Source: Amphiura filiformis
Taxonomy: Eukaryota > Echinodermata > Ophiuroidea > Amphilepidida > Amphiuridae
Reading direction: 5' to 3'
DNA length: 64,000 bases
NCBI RefSeq assembly: GCF_039555335.1
Contig: NC_092642.1
Location: forward strand, 23,479,262-23,543,261
The translations under genes were made by a program, and so were the position numbers. The notes beneath the pieces were generated by a model. The model saw only the letters and a program-made list of their open reading frames with translations, had not been told where the DNA came from and searched no databases. Shown piece after piece: positions 45,861 to 58,409 of this stretch; position 1 is the first letter of the stretch; each line of letters begins with the position of its first letter.

Positions 45861-48284
45861 TTCTCCAGTGACGAAACTAGACTTTCGCAATCAAGAGAAC
45901 AGTTACATGTAGCTGATGGGGGTAAATCTGCCACCACCACCAAAGGGGACTGGGGAAATGCTGATTTTTATTGAAGAATGTGTTCATTTGGGAAAGTGTG
46001 AGTGGGGGCAAGGATTTCAAACAAGCTGCTGTAACAGCCCCATGCTGGAGGTATTGTGCCACTGTCCCAGCTCTACCCTAACAAATTTTCTAAAATCCTA
46101 TTTTCCTTTTCAGACCCCCGGTTCAGCCCTGCCAAAAGATGAGAGCTACTGTACAAGTAACAACCAACTGCCAGTCACCAATTCGGTACAGGATGTTAAC
46201 AATAGTACCTTTACATTATCTATAGGATCAGAACCCAAACGACCACCGTCGCAATGTAGCAAGTATAATGTGCCGTAACTTTGGCAACAACTTTATTGTG
46301 TCATAATTATAACCATTTCAATACTTCATACTCCACCCCTACCATATGCCCATCTTACCTACGAATGGCACATTTTCAACAAATCATTCCAGAAGATTGC
46401 AATTTTCATTAACAAACTGCCATTATAATCGTGATTTGTCGAATACAAAACTTTGGCGATTCAAACATTTTTGCTTGACATATCCGATGAAAAAGTATAT
46501 ACTCAGGACTTGAGATTCCACTGTCTGTGCTGACGGCTTGATCACAAGTGACTTGATCCACTGCTTTTCCCGCAAAACGTCTTGTTGACATTTCCTGGTA
46601 GTGACGATGTTTTTGTTTTGAGCAGTGGATCGTATACGTGATCGAGACGGTTGATTTCGCGAATTTGGATAGCTTCCCTTCTGGTGAATGTATTTGAGTC
46701 CTTTTCGAGAATTATTGCCCTTCCTATTTAATCAGAAGTGGCATCAAATCCCAAGTCAACCGTGATAGGTTTACAGGTAGAAAGGCACGCAGTACAGGTC
46801 ATGCAGTTGAAGGGAAACACCCAAAACTGAAAGGGCCAGCAAATGGTACAACCCATTCTAGGGCCTCCATGGAAGTCCTCCTGAAATTAATGGTGACAAA
46901 AAAGAGATAATAACAGTCATACAGAATTTTTTTTCGGTGTTACGCTTGAAGAAGCTGACAGCGTGGACCTTCTATGTCTTACATTATCGTCCTGGAACCA
47001 AGTAGTCACCAAAATGACTACAAGGCCTACCCAACGGCCTTTAAGCTATGGGACATAGATACACCAGTCGTAGATATTAAAGTGAGGCCATTTGACGGAA
47101 TATACGAAGAAGCTAAAGCATCTTTGGTAGAGTGAAAGAGCTGTGGTGAGGAAAACTATCTCTAGATGAAGTGCTGATGTGATGCGAGCAAGAAGACATT
47201 GTGTTAGGGTTTTCCAATGACGCACTTGTCAAAGGGAAGAAACCTATCAATGGTTTATACTTTAACTAATGTTCCTATTTCCAAAACGGGAGATCATAGT
47301 TTAGGAAGCAATTATCGCGGGATCAGTTCCATCGTGGGATCAGTTCCATCGTAGACAACATAACAGCATGATTCTTTAGAATTAGACCGGGTGTACACAA
47401 AGACCTGAAAACAAATCAGAATGGATTTCGAGTTCGTAGAACGACTGTCGGGCACGTTCTTGCGCTACGTAGATTGAGGTTAAGGCACGCAAACTGCCCG
47501 TGATAATAACATTCATTGACTTCAAGAAAGCCTTTGACACCATCCATAGGGGCAAGATGCTGAAGATACTTCATTGAAGTTATTAGTAAAATGTATCAAA
47601 ACACCAAAGCCAAAGTATTATCACAGATGGCGAGACAGAATTAATGGAAATCTTACCAGGGGTACTTCAGTGATGTGATTATCTTCGACTTTGGCCTGAG
47701 AATGAATATCGATTGATGCGAAGAGGCGCAGAGATTCCACCTGGAAAAGGGACGAAGCAGGATAGTTGGACCAGACTTTGATTTTGCTGAAGTTGAGACT
47801 TCAGCTGCAAATGTGGGCCAGAAGATGAAAGGAAGTAAAAAAAAGTTTATGTCTTACAATAACAGAAAAAAAAAGCATCACAATTAATGAGGGTGTAATA
47901 TTAGAGGAGGTTGATGATTTCAAAGGGATCTTGGATGCAAGCAGCATGGAGAGTGTACAGCAAACTCTAGAAATTACGGAAGTCAGCTCTTTAATACCAA
48001 GAGTTTCCACTTTCGAATCTTTGCAACAGTGGATTCGGCACTGCTTGTTTGATGTGAAGCGCGGACCATTACCTAAAACTAGAGAAGGAGGTGGATGGCT
48101 GTCATTCTCGTCCAAAGGGGACGGGACAAGCGAGGTTTGGCAGACCATTTTGAGAAATCGCCACCCGGGGGTGCACAAATAATTTATTGCACAGCCCCCT
48201 AGGTATACAGAAATGACAGCAATATCGTGAAGAAAGCAATGGATATTAGTTACTTTTCATGCTCAAAAAGTAAAAAGTACATAC

Positions 48285-48461
48285 CGTAGTTTTGACATCT
48301 TTAATGCTTATCACACATCCCATTGCCACCATTATAAACGCTAGGATAGAACTTTGAATGATTTTATTAGCCAGTTTCAACGCCTCGACATACGGTGGAG
48401 GTGGTAGCCCGTCATCGGTACTGTTTAGCGTTACCATCATCGTCGTTGATATCGACTCCAT
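48285..48461 (-). CDS. SLC10 first exon, distal copy
   Basis: Identical in sequence and donor site to 42403-42579, displaced by 5,882 bases. With its own upstream region duplicated, it could provide a second transcription start and splice over copy A, or be non-functional. The shared sequence extends well beyond the exon, so exon identity alone says nothing about selection. Confidence 0.85.
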
Positions 48462-50374
48462 GATATCTATTATTATTTTCCAAAATCCTCTAATACTTGT
48501 CTGTATACAGTATGTAGGCCAAATAAATATTTAGCGTTGCTTTGTACAAACAGTGAGATATAGGCTATCAAAAGTTCGGGTCAGTGTAGAATTAGCCCGG
48601 AGAATTAGAATTTACAAATGCCCAATGTACGTACATAGAAATCATCTGACTTTGTTGCACCAGGGATGTAGCTTTCGGGACTAGGCCTATTTGAAGTGCT
48701 AGCCTAGCAACTGAACAAAGTTGTTAATACCATTTGGTTGTCTTTTCATCACACCAATGTCAAGTTCAAGACTTTTGGCATAAGTAGGTGATATGCGGCA
48801 GGAATTGGTCCCAGTAGGGCTATTTACGTATAAGATAATGGTAAAGTGCAGACTTTAACCTTACTTTGAACTTCAAAATATTCATATGATATTATTAAAT
48901 TGCACTTCGATCATTATAAGTTTTTACTCGAGGGTTCATTAAAGAACAAATAAATAATGGACCCAACGTTTGTAATATATTAGCTTGTGTTTATGGGAAG
49001 GCTGTATAAGGTTGTATTGTTTCAACTTTCGAAACTTTGCAACAGTGGATTTGGTACTGCTTTATGGATGTGAGACTAGGCGTGGACCATCACTCCTAAA
49101 GTAGCGAAGGAGGTGGATGGTTGTTATTCCCGTACCATATGCTAAGAACAACATATCATCAGCCTACTACGATAATTTCCTAAGTAATTGTTTGTAATTT
49201 TGAAAACAAAGTATAAAAGATGGTTCAAGCTTGCATCAGTTACGTTATCACCCTAATTATTTGTCTCATTATCATTTGTTCTTGTGCAAGTTCTGCGGGA
49301 ATTGGTTTTCATGATCATAGTTGCCATTATTTTGATAATCGTAAAAAATTGTTTTATATCAGATATCATGTGCTTTTGCACTTCGTAGGATATACCCTGG
49401 TAAACGCAGTATTGAGAATCTAGTTCGGTTCAAAGTGAAGCAGAAGTGCAATGTCATTGTATCATGAATAGTCTATTCATGGCTTTCAATGTTTTGTTTT
49501 GCAAACAATCACAAGTGACAATACGACTATTCTCATCTGCTATATCGGAATTTAGTGCACGTAAAGCGTTATATACCAGCCGCGGATCCAGAGAGAAAAA
49601 AATACGGGGGGCACACCACCACATTGGGTTCGTATATTTTAATGCACTCGGTGTTTCTACCGTCCCGGCTCAAACCAGGCTCAAACGATTCTAGAAGTTT
49701 TTCTCACAAGCCCCGCCTACTTTTCCTGCCTTCTCGGCGACCCGGAAGTAACGTTTTCCATTGGTTTGTGTGGTGCAAAATGAGGAAATTACCAATATTT
49801 GGCAACGAATTACAGGAATTCCAGTCGTAGATCTCGACTGAAATCGATATAGTAGGTAAATAACACTTTCATTTATGTAATATCAAAAAATTGTAGGAGA
49901 TCTACTACCAGTTTGGTAGAAAATCGAGTTGAAATGTGGGCATGTTTTTGGTATAATGGACAGGTTCGTATTAAACTCAATGGGAATCTCAAGCTTTCGG
50001 CTAGGCTAAATTTTAATCTCGGCATTATACAACAATATTTTGTAAATTTTTCTCGTAAATCAACTCGTCCATGTGTGGTATACACTCTCTTATTCCATTT
50101 AAATAGTTAAGAATGGAAATTTTGGCCTTACGAGCGTAACAATTACGAGGTATTTGTCCGCGGTTTCGGATTCTGTTCCCTTCGCCAGTACTACACAGAC
50201 TGTGGAATTCGGCAATGTCGAGATAGTATTTTCACGAGTTCATACCCTAAAATGCACTTTATCACTGAGTGTCTCCCAACGAGTGTTTGTTTATTAATAT
50301 CAAATGTCTTCATTACAAAAGAAAACGTCCAAACCTGTTAATTTAGATTTTAGTTTTAGAATTTCCACACATAA

Positions 50375-50808
50375 GGGCTGGCATTTTCTTCGGAAAGGGG
50401 GGGGGGTCCCAAATATGTCGGTGACCGGAGAAATTTTTTTATGACTCCCCTGTCGCGGGCAATATTTTGTACGACCCCCCCATCTTGGGTCGAAAAATTT
50501 TATGACCCCCCCTTCCACCTACACAGACTCAAGACAAACTAAGGCGCGGCGCGCACCAAAACTTTATAGTGAAGAAAGTGCATGGAGCGTGTTCAATTTT
50601 TTATTGTAAGTGTAAATAAGGCGCGCGTTGCGCGCGAACATTTTGCATAGATTGTACGCATATTTCGATTGTGAAGTCACCAGCCCTTAATAATTCTATA
50701 ACCCCCTATTTTGGGTGTTAACAAAATTATAACCACCCCTATTTTTAGTCTGAAAATTCTATGACCCCCTGTATTTTTGGGACCCCTTCCGAAGAAAATG
50801 CCAGCCCC
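50375..50808. mobile_element. MITE, duplicate of 44495-44928
   Basis: The same element carried within duplicate B, with small changes in the GGGTCG-type inner repeats. Confidence 0.88.
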
Positions 50809-52075
50809 ATAACCACCTTCAAAATACAAAACACTGATTTGTTTACCTCTGATGAAGTATGTATTTATACATATTTTTAAAACTGCATTTAGGGGTTGTG
50901 CAATAATTATGAGCTCCGGGGGTAAAATTTCAAATGGCTCGACAAAAATTGCCAAAAATATTTACCCCCCCTCCTTTTGCACATGCCAAACTTTTGGGAT
51001 CCCAATTTGCAAACCTTAAAATGGTCTATACACCAATCCGAGAAGCGTTTACTGTATTTGGCCCTCTATTGACGGCAACACAGATGTACCAGAGCGGGAG
51101 ATTTAATTCGTAATTCAATACTCATGATTGTGTATTGAATATCACTGTTGTGTACAATTCCCGGGTACAATACTATATAGCACAAAATAAATAATGGATG
51201 GAACCCCCGACCTCAGGACACCGCAGTTTTACATCAGGGACACCGCAGTAATGGCGAAGTCGGATAGGTGTATAGGCCTTCAGGAAAATTGGCATATTTA
51301 AGCATTTCCGTACGGTTTTCCTAAGCCTTTTTAGAGCGATTTATTTCAAAGGCGCCCCAAGAATATGTGCCAAAAATCATATGCCCCCCCCCCTCTCAGC
51401 TTCGGGGGTCTGAAATATTTTTCAGGGCCCCACTTTCAGAACCTAATATTAATTTCAGGGCCCCTTTCTGGCCATGATTAATGAATATCAACCCTATAGA
51501 AAATAGTGTAAATTAATGTTCTACAAGAAAAAATTAAGGTGAAATTTTTAAAGCCCCCCCCCCCGGCAATTTTTCTTTGGGCATTAGGCCCCCCCTGTTA
51601 CAAGTGTTTGTGAACGTTCCCAAATATGACACCTAAATGAACCCTGTGGTGTGCGACCGACTGGGGAGGGGGTAATAATTTGCCCCATAAATGAAATCAC
51701 TCAGTGCTGAATGACACCGCACCACAGGGGGGGGGGGGGGGTTCAGGGGAACATTCTCCAGTGACGAAACTAGACTTTCGCAATCAAGAGAACAGTTACA
51801 TGTAGCTGATGGGGGTAAATCTGCCACCACCACCAAAGGGGACTGGGGAAATGCTGATTTTTTATTGAAGAATGTGTTCATTTGGGAAAGTGGGAGTGGG
51901 GGCAAGGATTTCAAACGAAGCTGCTGTAACAGCCCCATGCTGGAGGTATTGTGCCACTGTCCCAGCTCTACCCTAACAAATTTTCTAAAATCCTATTTTC
52001 CTTTTCAGACCCCCGGTTCAGCCCTGCCAAAAGATGAGAGCTACTGTACAAGTAACAACCAACTGCCAGTCACCA

Positions 52076-52448
52076 TTGACCAATGCCCCTGTGAGCCATT
52101 TCATGTCGCTTTTTGCAGCAGAGGCAGACAAAACAAAGGACTGAAATAACGGAGTTCAGAAACGCACTTCACTATGTTGCTAATTGAAGAACAATACTAG
52201 TATTAAAAGTCAGGACTCATAAATTAGGTGTAATGGAATGTGTAAAAAATTATTCAGATCTAGTATTAGAAATATTCAATCTAGACAGATTGGAATATAA
52301 TTTAATTCAATTTTAATTTAAGGGATTAAAAATTGCTTAGATTGATTTTTAACCCCTTAAATTAAAATCAAATTAGATTGAATCGAATTGGATTTTAAAA
52401 ATCAAAGCGATTTAAAAATCGAATTAGATTGAATTCTAGATTGAATGT
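52076..52448. other. AT-rich spacer after the duplication
   Basis: Contains many AATTAGATTGAAT-type words in both orientations (52255-52445). No gene. Confidence 0.45.
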
Positions 52449-52632
52449 TTCTAATTAGAGAATAAAGGTATTGTTTTTAACCGCTGTAGTGCATCTATCG
52501 TCTCATATAACACGGGCGACATCATTATTTTAAGTAAAACAAAAATAATGATGTCGCCCGAACTCGCCCGTGTTATATGAGATGATAGATGCACTCCAGT
52601 GGCTAAAACAATACCTTTATTCTCATTCTAAA
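52449..52632. mobile_element. Snapback palindrome (MITE)
   Basis: TAGAGAATAAAGGTATTGTT through GACATCATTATTTT is followed after about 10 bases by its inverted copy (AAAATAATGATGTC ... AACAATACCTTTATTCTCA). Arms are about 80 bases with a few mismatches, enough for a long hairpin. Confidence 0.88.
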
Positions 52633-53371
52633 CTACTTCAATTCAAATAAAAATATCAAAAGAATTACAAATTTTAATCAAATTAAATCCTACATTTTGC
52701 AAGGAATTATACCTAGGGCTTTAAATCGATCAGTCCCGTTGTTGCTATGCGCCTCCAATTGGTTCAAATAGCGAGTACGCCTATCGCGTCGATGCACACG
52801 CGCTGTCCCGTGTGATATCATGTCGTATCACACGGGTAAGAACCAATAAGATTGCAGGAACATTCTCAAGTGTTTAAGAATAGATTAGAATTCAGTTAAA
52901 TTTCATTTAAATGTTTTAATCCAATTTTGGACTTGTCTCTGATTACAATCACTAGTAGACTGATTGAGGAATTTGTAGGGAACGTATACTGGATATCTTC
53001 TTCCATCACACAATAGTAGAGGCTAGTAAAAAAATTCCCATCATTTATTCTCTATTTAGTAGGTGTGATGAACTATTTTGGTTTGATTGTTTATTGATGC
53101 CAAACACAAGCAAACACAGAACTTCATACTGTTTTAATTAAAAAAATAGTGCTTTTTATTTTTGCTGAACCATGAAATGGTATCAGCCTATAAGGGCGAA
53201 TGTTACTAGCTTACTTACTAGCTTACTTACTAGCTTACTGCCTAACCATTTGGTCTGAAATGGACATATCTTTAAATGCCACGAAGGTATGACCCCATGA
53301 GTGGTGTCATATGAAAGAGGAAAACATAAAGAATATAATAGAAATATTTTCAAACGTCGGAGGTCATCCAG
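52633..53371. other. Spacer with a small TAGCTTACT tandem repeat
   Basis: Three copies of a 12-base ACTAGCTTACTT unit at about 53209-53239. A CCGTGTGATATCATG / TATCACACGGG pair lies near 52807-52838. No gene. Confidence 0.5.
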
Positions 53372-53890
53372 AGGTCACAGGGGTCAAAAAAGGTCATTTT
53401 AACCGAAAATGCTCCGATTGAGCTTAAACTTAAATGCAATGATCCTTATGACATTCTAAACATGTTTAAAACATTAAAAATTTATTTAAGGTCATTAAGG
53501 GGTCATAAAGGGGTCAAAGGTCAAGGTTCTCAAAATGCTCCAATTGAGCTGAAATTTAAATGCAATGATCCTTATGACATTCTAAACATTTAAAAAATAT
53601 TTTAAAGGTCCGTGACCCGATCGACAGCATCATCCCCCGATTTTTTTCATTGTTGATGAGGTTTTGGTATCACATAATAGATACTATTTTTCTCATTACT
53701 ATCCTGAAATTTGACGCTCCAAGTCGATGTATTTCCGGAGAAATCATGAATCACAGCGGTTTTTACAGGTATACCAGTTTGTAAACAATAAAAATTACTT
53801 CGGATCATGGGAAGAAAAAGCGAACTACGCTAAGTGCTGAGGAGACGGTCCGCCGTATATAATTAAAACAATTCCTTGATTATTTCAGTT

Positions 53891-53964
53891 GGTGAAATAG
53901 CTCAATTGGCTAGCGCGCCGTTCTTTTACCCAAGAGGTACCCGGTTCAAAACCCGGTATCGGAA
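53891..53964 (+). other. tRNA-like sequence with A and B boxes
   Basis: TAGCTCAATTGGCTAGCGCG has the D-arm/A-box form, and CCGGTTCAAAACCCGG the T-arm/B-box form with a 5-bp stem (one mismatch). A TTCTT...AAGAG anticodon-like stem has a 6-base loop. The acceptor arms do not pair well, so it is a tRNA-derived or degenerate sequence rather than a confident tRNA gene. Confidence 0.55.
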
Positions 53965-53966
53965 GG

Positions 53967-53972
53967 TTTTTT
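53967..53972 (+). terminator. T6 run after the tRNA-like sequence
   Basis: Six T residues begin two bases after the tRNA-like segment, the position and form of a Pol III terminator. Confidence 0.45.
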
Positions 53973-54570
53973 CCTCTCCATTTTAACCCAAACTTTTTAT
54001 ATTAATTTGAAATGTACATATTGCAAGGGAAATATATTTTGTTTCCTTTTTTCTGAAACGGTACGAAAAACAAAAAAAAACACAAATATTTTCCGTTCAA
54101 TACAGGCCGGCATTGCAGCATGTCAGCATTCGTCATACGAACGGGAATTGTTGTTGTTGCATGCCTACCCAGAATGCAATTCACGTATACAAGGTATTGG
54201 ATTGCAAATTTGGCTATTTATTCACATTTACGCTGAAAATGCTCTCGTTTTTTCACAAAGCAGCATAAAGGGGGAGATATTTGATATTATTATGTAATTT
54301 TAAAGACAATCCATATCCAAAACCAATAGGGTTACCCCCTTTAAGATTCATTTCAGGTCATAAAGGGGTCAAAGGTCAAGTTTTCCAAAATGCTCCAATT
54401 GAGCTGAAATTTGAACGCAATGATCCTTATGACATACTAAACATGTTGAAAATATTTTAAAATTCATTTAAGGTCATGAAGGGGCACTAAAGGGGTCAAA
54501 GGTCAAGTTTTCAAAATGCTTCAATTGAGCTGAAATTTAAATGCAATGATCCTTGAGACATTACAGTGGT

Positions 54571-54805
54571 ATAGGCCTACCACAATATACTGCCGAAGCC
54601 ACATGGTTCAGCTATGGTGCGGTTATCGCTCTAGTTTTAAATTTCTTACAAATCTCAAAATAAACAGTGATCAAAACTACATACCGCCATATTCACCATG
54701 CTTTCTTGTTGTGTTTTTTCATGAACTCTTGTCTTTTTTATATAGTGTAAAAATAACTTTAGTAATGAATTGCAAGTACAAAAAGATCATTTGTTTGTCT
54801 ATTGG
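54571..54805. other. Spacer
   Basis: No recognised feature. Confidence 0.35.
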
Positions 54806-54811
54806 CAGTCA

Positions 54812-54963
54812 CTAGTCTTTTGGGAAGGCTTGTGTGCAGGCCTCGAATTTCAATGTGTTTTTTTTTTTTTTTTGGGGGGGGGGCTTGAAAATGGGTGCCC
54901 CCAAAAAAAAACACATTGAAATCGAGGCCTACCTAAGCCTTCCTAATTCCCAAAAGACTAGCA
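54812..54963. mobile_element. Palindromic element with T/G and A runs
   Basis: ACTAGTCTTTTGGGAAGGCTT and AGGCCTCGAATTTCAATGTG pair with CACATTGAAATCGAGGCCT and AAGCCTTCCTAATTCCCAAAAGACTAG-type sequence (read in parts). The centre is T-run/G-run/A-run low complexity. Confidence 0.75.
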
Positions 54964-55194
54964 AGGGCACCAAGGCCAACAAGTGATGAAGAATGCCTTG
55001 AAAATGACAAAGATATGGGGTACCAAGGCCGAAACTGAAATAGGGCAGGCAATGGCCTTGGTAGCCTCACTGCAATTCAAGCCCTATTTTATGGTACTTT
55101 CACAAAAGACTAGCATTGACTGACACCTGCCAATGCTAGTCTTCATGAAAGAAATAATTTGTCTGCCAATAATAAAGCATTTACAAGTCGAAGA

Positions 55195-55323
55195 TTTAGG
55201 ACCAGAAGGCCCTATCTGCAATAGCTGCCAGGTGTCATATTTTAGATATGTACACTACATTAAATGCAAAAATTATTGAGATGTCTACATGGCAGCTATT
55301 GCAATTGGGGCCTTCTGGACTTA
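55195..55323. mobile_element. Short MITE
   Basis: AGGACCAGAAGGCCCTATCT, then GCAATAGCTGCCA, pairs with TGGCAGCTATTGC, AATTGGGGCCTTCTGGACTT. Confidence 0.8.
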
Positions 55324-56650
55324 AACCCTTGAAGTGGATACTCGTCATATTTGCAGTATCGAGATTTTTAATTATTGGAATGAAGGTACACCTTACCCAT
55401 CACTGCCACACCCCCCCCCCCCACACACACACCCACCGGAACCCTAGTTTGACTCAAGTTCGGTAGTGACGTTGGTGCAAAATTTTTGGGCGGGGTGGAG
55501 TATTGAATCGCACTCAGAAAGTTAATTGCGTGAGAGCGCACATGTACAATGTCGGTAGGCTCTCAACTAACAGGTAATTATGTACTTGGGTACGGTACCT
55601 GATTTAAATTTGAAAAAATTTAAAGACAACAACTTTTGCTTCTATTGAACAGGCAGGGACAAATTGAATTAGTATGCATTGCTAGCTGATCAATAGAAGC
55701 AAAAGTAATTAAAATGTACAACTTAATCCAATTTTTAAATTTTTTTATATAGCAGTATTTCTCTGGTTTCCAACCTCGAATAACAACTGAGTAATTTAAG
55801 GCCTATAACTGCCAGGTTATTTTTTCAAATTTTGTAAAAAAAAATTGCCATTTTTCAGGTACTTTGACCCGGGTAGGCCAAGAACAGGCGGAACTCAGAA
55901 TTGGTGAGAGCCTTAGTTGGTTTGTAATGGCACAACCGCGAAAAGACATTGATGTCATTAGGCCTACCGAACTTGAGGCGAACCAAATAAAAATGTCTGC
56001 ACATTGAACATTTCCAATCATTCTGTGCTATAATTTACAGTCTACAAAATATAGTACAAGGAACTCTGCATTGTACTTGTAGGCATCACATGTCAGTGTC
56101 ACTTTTTGAGGTCCTTATTGTTTTTATAATTGGAGTTCATATTTACTAAATTACTACTGCATCGTGCATGTAGTTAGTTTATGCACAACATGTATTGCTA
56201 TGCAAGTATTTAATTTCTTTTAAAATGTTAAACCTCCAGATAAGATTTTTCTTCAAAAAATTATATTGTTGACTTTATCGGTCCAGCAGCATGTTGGGAG
56301 AGTTTTAAATGCATGCAACAGATAGTTTACAGATGCCAGCTGTTCACTTCCAAATCATTATCTTTTCGGTCTTTCAAGAATTGCGCCATTATCCTCAGTT
56401 GTTCTACTGCACCTGGAAATGAGAATAAAATAAAATGTAAAATAATATTAGCCAATGATAAATTACAAATTATTATCCATGTATCAGGATTATAGACTGC
56501 CTTTTACCATGGACAGCATCCAGCGATGCTTTTAGTTTCATTCTTTTAACTCGGATGCACTCGCTTTTAAAATTGAAAATCACATTGCCACGATTTATTA
56601 AAAATTCCTGTAGTAGGTTGCAGAATAAATTTTTGTACAGTAACTGAGTA
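55324..56650. other. Non-coding, nothing convincing
   Basis: A CA/C-rich microsatellite lies at 55410-55435 and a small inverted pair GCTTCTATTGA / TCAATAGAAGC at 55639-55704. Open frames are short and without motifs. Confidence 0.4.
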
Positions 56651-57062
56651 AGGGGCTGTGCAATAATTATGAGCCCTGGGGAGGGTAAAATTGGGGGGGG
56701 GGGCAGAAATGTTTGGCGAGCAGATAGGGGTGGGGCAAACAATTTTTGGCAAGCCAAGAGGGAGGGGCAAACGATTTTTGGCACACATTCATGGGGCGCC
56801 TTTTAAATAAAAGGCTTGTGGAAAACAGGACGGAAACGCTTAAAATACGTAAATGTTCCTTCACGCTTCTTTCAAACATATATCTAGACCATTTGAGTTT
56901 GTAAATTGGGATCCCAAAATTTGGCATACATAAGAAGGGCAAAGAATTTTTGGCAGGCCGAGAGGGGGGAAGCGAATTTTGGCGGGGCGAGAAGGGGGGG
57001 GGGGGGGCAGTGTTTTTTGGCGAGCCGTTTGGAAATCCCCGGTTCATAATTATTGCACAGCC
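56651..57062. mobile_element. AGGGGCTGTGCAATAATTAT element, copy 1
   Basis: The right end ATAATTATTGCACAGCC is the reverse complement of the left. The interior is repeated GGGGCAAACAATTTTTGGCA units with G runs. Pro-rich frames on the minus strand come from these units. Confidence 0.82.
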
Positions 57063-57133
57063 ATGGTGGCAAGACCCTCATTTTTTGAGTTTTAAATCAT
57101 CACCTTTTTAAACAAAATAATTAAATGTAAAGG

Positions 57134-57373
57134 ACCGTTCACAAACACTAGTGTAAGGGGGGACTTTACAGACCTCGAAAATTTCAGGGACCTCCCTTTT
57201 TGACATGAAAATTATGGGTCAACCCCATAGAAAAGCATATAAACTCAATTTTTCCAAGAAAATTTGTGGTCATCACCTGGTCATTTTTTCAGGTCCCCTG
57301 CCCCCTTAGAGAGGGTCAAAAATTTCAGGGCCGCCCTTTTGCATCATGCCCCTAACAAGTGTTTGTGAGCGGT
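57134..57373. mobile_element. TIR element, CCGTTCACAAACACT ends
   Basis: The left CCGTTCACAAACACTAG pairs with the right AAGTGTTTGTGAGCGG. The interior has ATTTCAGGG/GGTC-type repeats also seen in the 5.9-kb duplicates. Confidence 0.75.
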
Positions 57374-57383
57374 AGTATTGGTT

Positions 57384-57845
57384 AGGGGTGGTGCAATAAT
57401 TATGTGTACCGGGGGGGGGGATTATAGGGGGGCAAGCATTTTTTGGCAGGTCAAAAGGGGGTCAAGCGATTTTTGGCAGGTCGAAAGGGGGCAAGCAATT
57501 TTTGGCACAGATATTTTGGGTACCGTTTCTACATTCGCCCTAAAAGGTATAGGAAACGTTTATAGGAACACATTCAAATATGCAAAATTTCCTGCTCGCT
57601 GCGCTCGCATTATATGATAAGACAATTTAAGGTTTTCAATTGGGTTCCCAAAATCTTGCATGTGTAAGGGGGGCAAAGAATTTTTGGCACATCAAAAGGG
57701 GGGGGGCAAAGGTTTTTTGGCACGTCGAAAGGGGGGGCAAAGATTTTTTGGCATGGCCAAAGGGGGGGGGGGCAAGCGTTTTTGGCAGACCATTTTGAGA
57801 ATTCACCCCAGGGTAGGCCTACACAGAATTATTGCACCACCCCTT
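57384..57845. mobile_element. AGGGGTGGTGCAATAATTAT element, copy 2
   Basis: The right end GAATTATTGCACCACCCCT mirrors the left. Six or more GGGGGCAA-ATTTTTGGCA inner repeats. Related to 56651-57062. Confidence 0.82.
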
Positions 57846-58399
57846 TGTCCCCTTATATAAAAGAAACCCACCTTGCAGAATCGTGTACACAACAAGCAAC
57901 ACAATCCAACATACATGTACAGCATGCTCAGCTAGCTGTACACACAAGCTCACACATTATGATCAACTGATGCATATATGAAAACATACGGGCAGCGCAG
58001 TACATGGTAGTCAATGGAACAAATCTCGATATCTCGTCATGTTTTCGCCGTCTATTCGATGCGGGATTCGATGTCCGTGGCAATATTTGTCCTTAGTCCA
58101 TCTAAGTTGCTTCTCATACAAGATGAATTGAAAACCTATTGCAAACTTGTCAAAGCACGTCGGTAAACAGGCAAATAATGCGATTGATTTTCACAACTAT
58201 CGTGTGTATTGCATTTTGTGTGTGTGTGAATGTCCCACTGGGCGCAGCCATGTTTGTGATCGAGGTCAGAGGTGAAATCTGTCAATCAAACTACTTTGCG
58301 ATATTTTAGGGAAATATTTTGCCGAAGGCATTGAGGTGGTGTGTACGGGGGGCGCAAAATACATGAGATTTCTAGAGGGCGACAAACTATATGGCCGTG
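57846..58399. other. Spacer
   Basis: No gene or paired repeat. A GGCGTCGCGCTTGCGCGACGC hairpin (in parts GCGTCGCGC / GCGCGACGC) sits at the start of the next array. Confidence 0.4.
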
Positions 58400-58409
58400 A
58401 AGCGGTCAT

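Larger units (their letters stand above)
40299..46180. repeat. 5.9-kb tandem duplication, copy A
   Basis: Begins ATTCGGTACAGGATG and ends CTGCCAGTCACCA. The next base starts copy B with the same ATTCGGTACAGG. It includes an SLC10 first exon, a decayed LINE and several TIR elements. Confidence 0.96.
37742..48461 (-). pseudogene. SLC10-type sodium/bile-acid-like cotransporter gene, incomplete
   Basis: The SLC10 family (NTCP, ASBT, SOAT) couples Na+ to uptake of bile acids and other organic anions across the plasma membrane. Exons identified on the minus strand: first exon in two copies (48285-48461 and 42403-42579), a middle exon (40019-40223) and the last exon (37742-38188). Matched features include an extracellular N-terminus with an N-S-T glycosylation site, MVAMGC in helix 1, MTTASVICAFGMMPLNLF, and FETGSQNVALSLTLI, the Na+-site motif that reads FETGMQN in ASBT. 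The exon expected between the first and middle exons (about 50 residues with the FGIMPL and GCCPGG motifs) was not found. This could be true gene loss, or an assembly gap or error at the duplication. Confidence 0.85.
46181..52075. repeat. 5.9-kb tandem duplication, copy B
   Basis: It follows copy A with no intervening base and is nearly identical throughout. Differences are mostly homopolymer lengths (the G run at about 51727-51740, C runs near 51384 and 51554) and scattered substitutions. It ends at CTGCCAGTCACCA, then unique sequence. Confidence 0.96.
53606..54340. mobile_element. TTAA-flanked insertion carrying a tRNA-like sequence
   Basis: TTAA at 53602-53605 and 54341-54344. Removing the insert and one TTAA gives ATATTTTAAGATTCATTTC, which matches the uninterrupted unit at about 54448-54466 (ATATTTTAAAATTCATTTA). 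Ends are AGGTCCGTGACCC and GGGTTACCCCCT, a weak inverted pair. TTAA targets are typical of piggyBac and Kolobok. Family unassigned, no transposase. Confidence 0.75.
53372..54570. repeat. About 105-bp tandem repeat, split by an insertion
   Basis: Units share AAAGGGGTCAAAGGTCAAG, AAATGCTCCAATTGAGCTG and ATGCAATGATCCTTATGAC. Two units precede and two follow the TTAA-flanked insertion at 53606-54340. Confidence 0.85.

Noticed and set aside
53891-53964. A functional tRNA gene
   Set aside because: Acceptor strands do not pair, the anticodon loop is one base short, and the sequence lies inside a mobile insertion. Kept only as tRNA-like.
56473-57081. Pro-rich frames on the minus strand
   Set aside because: Produced by G-run inner repeats of the GTGCAATAATTATG elements.
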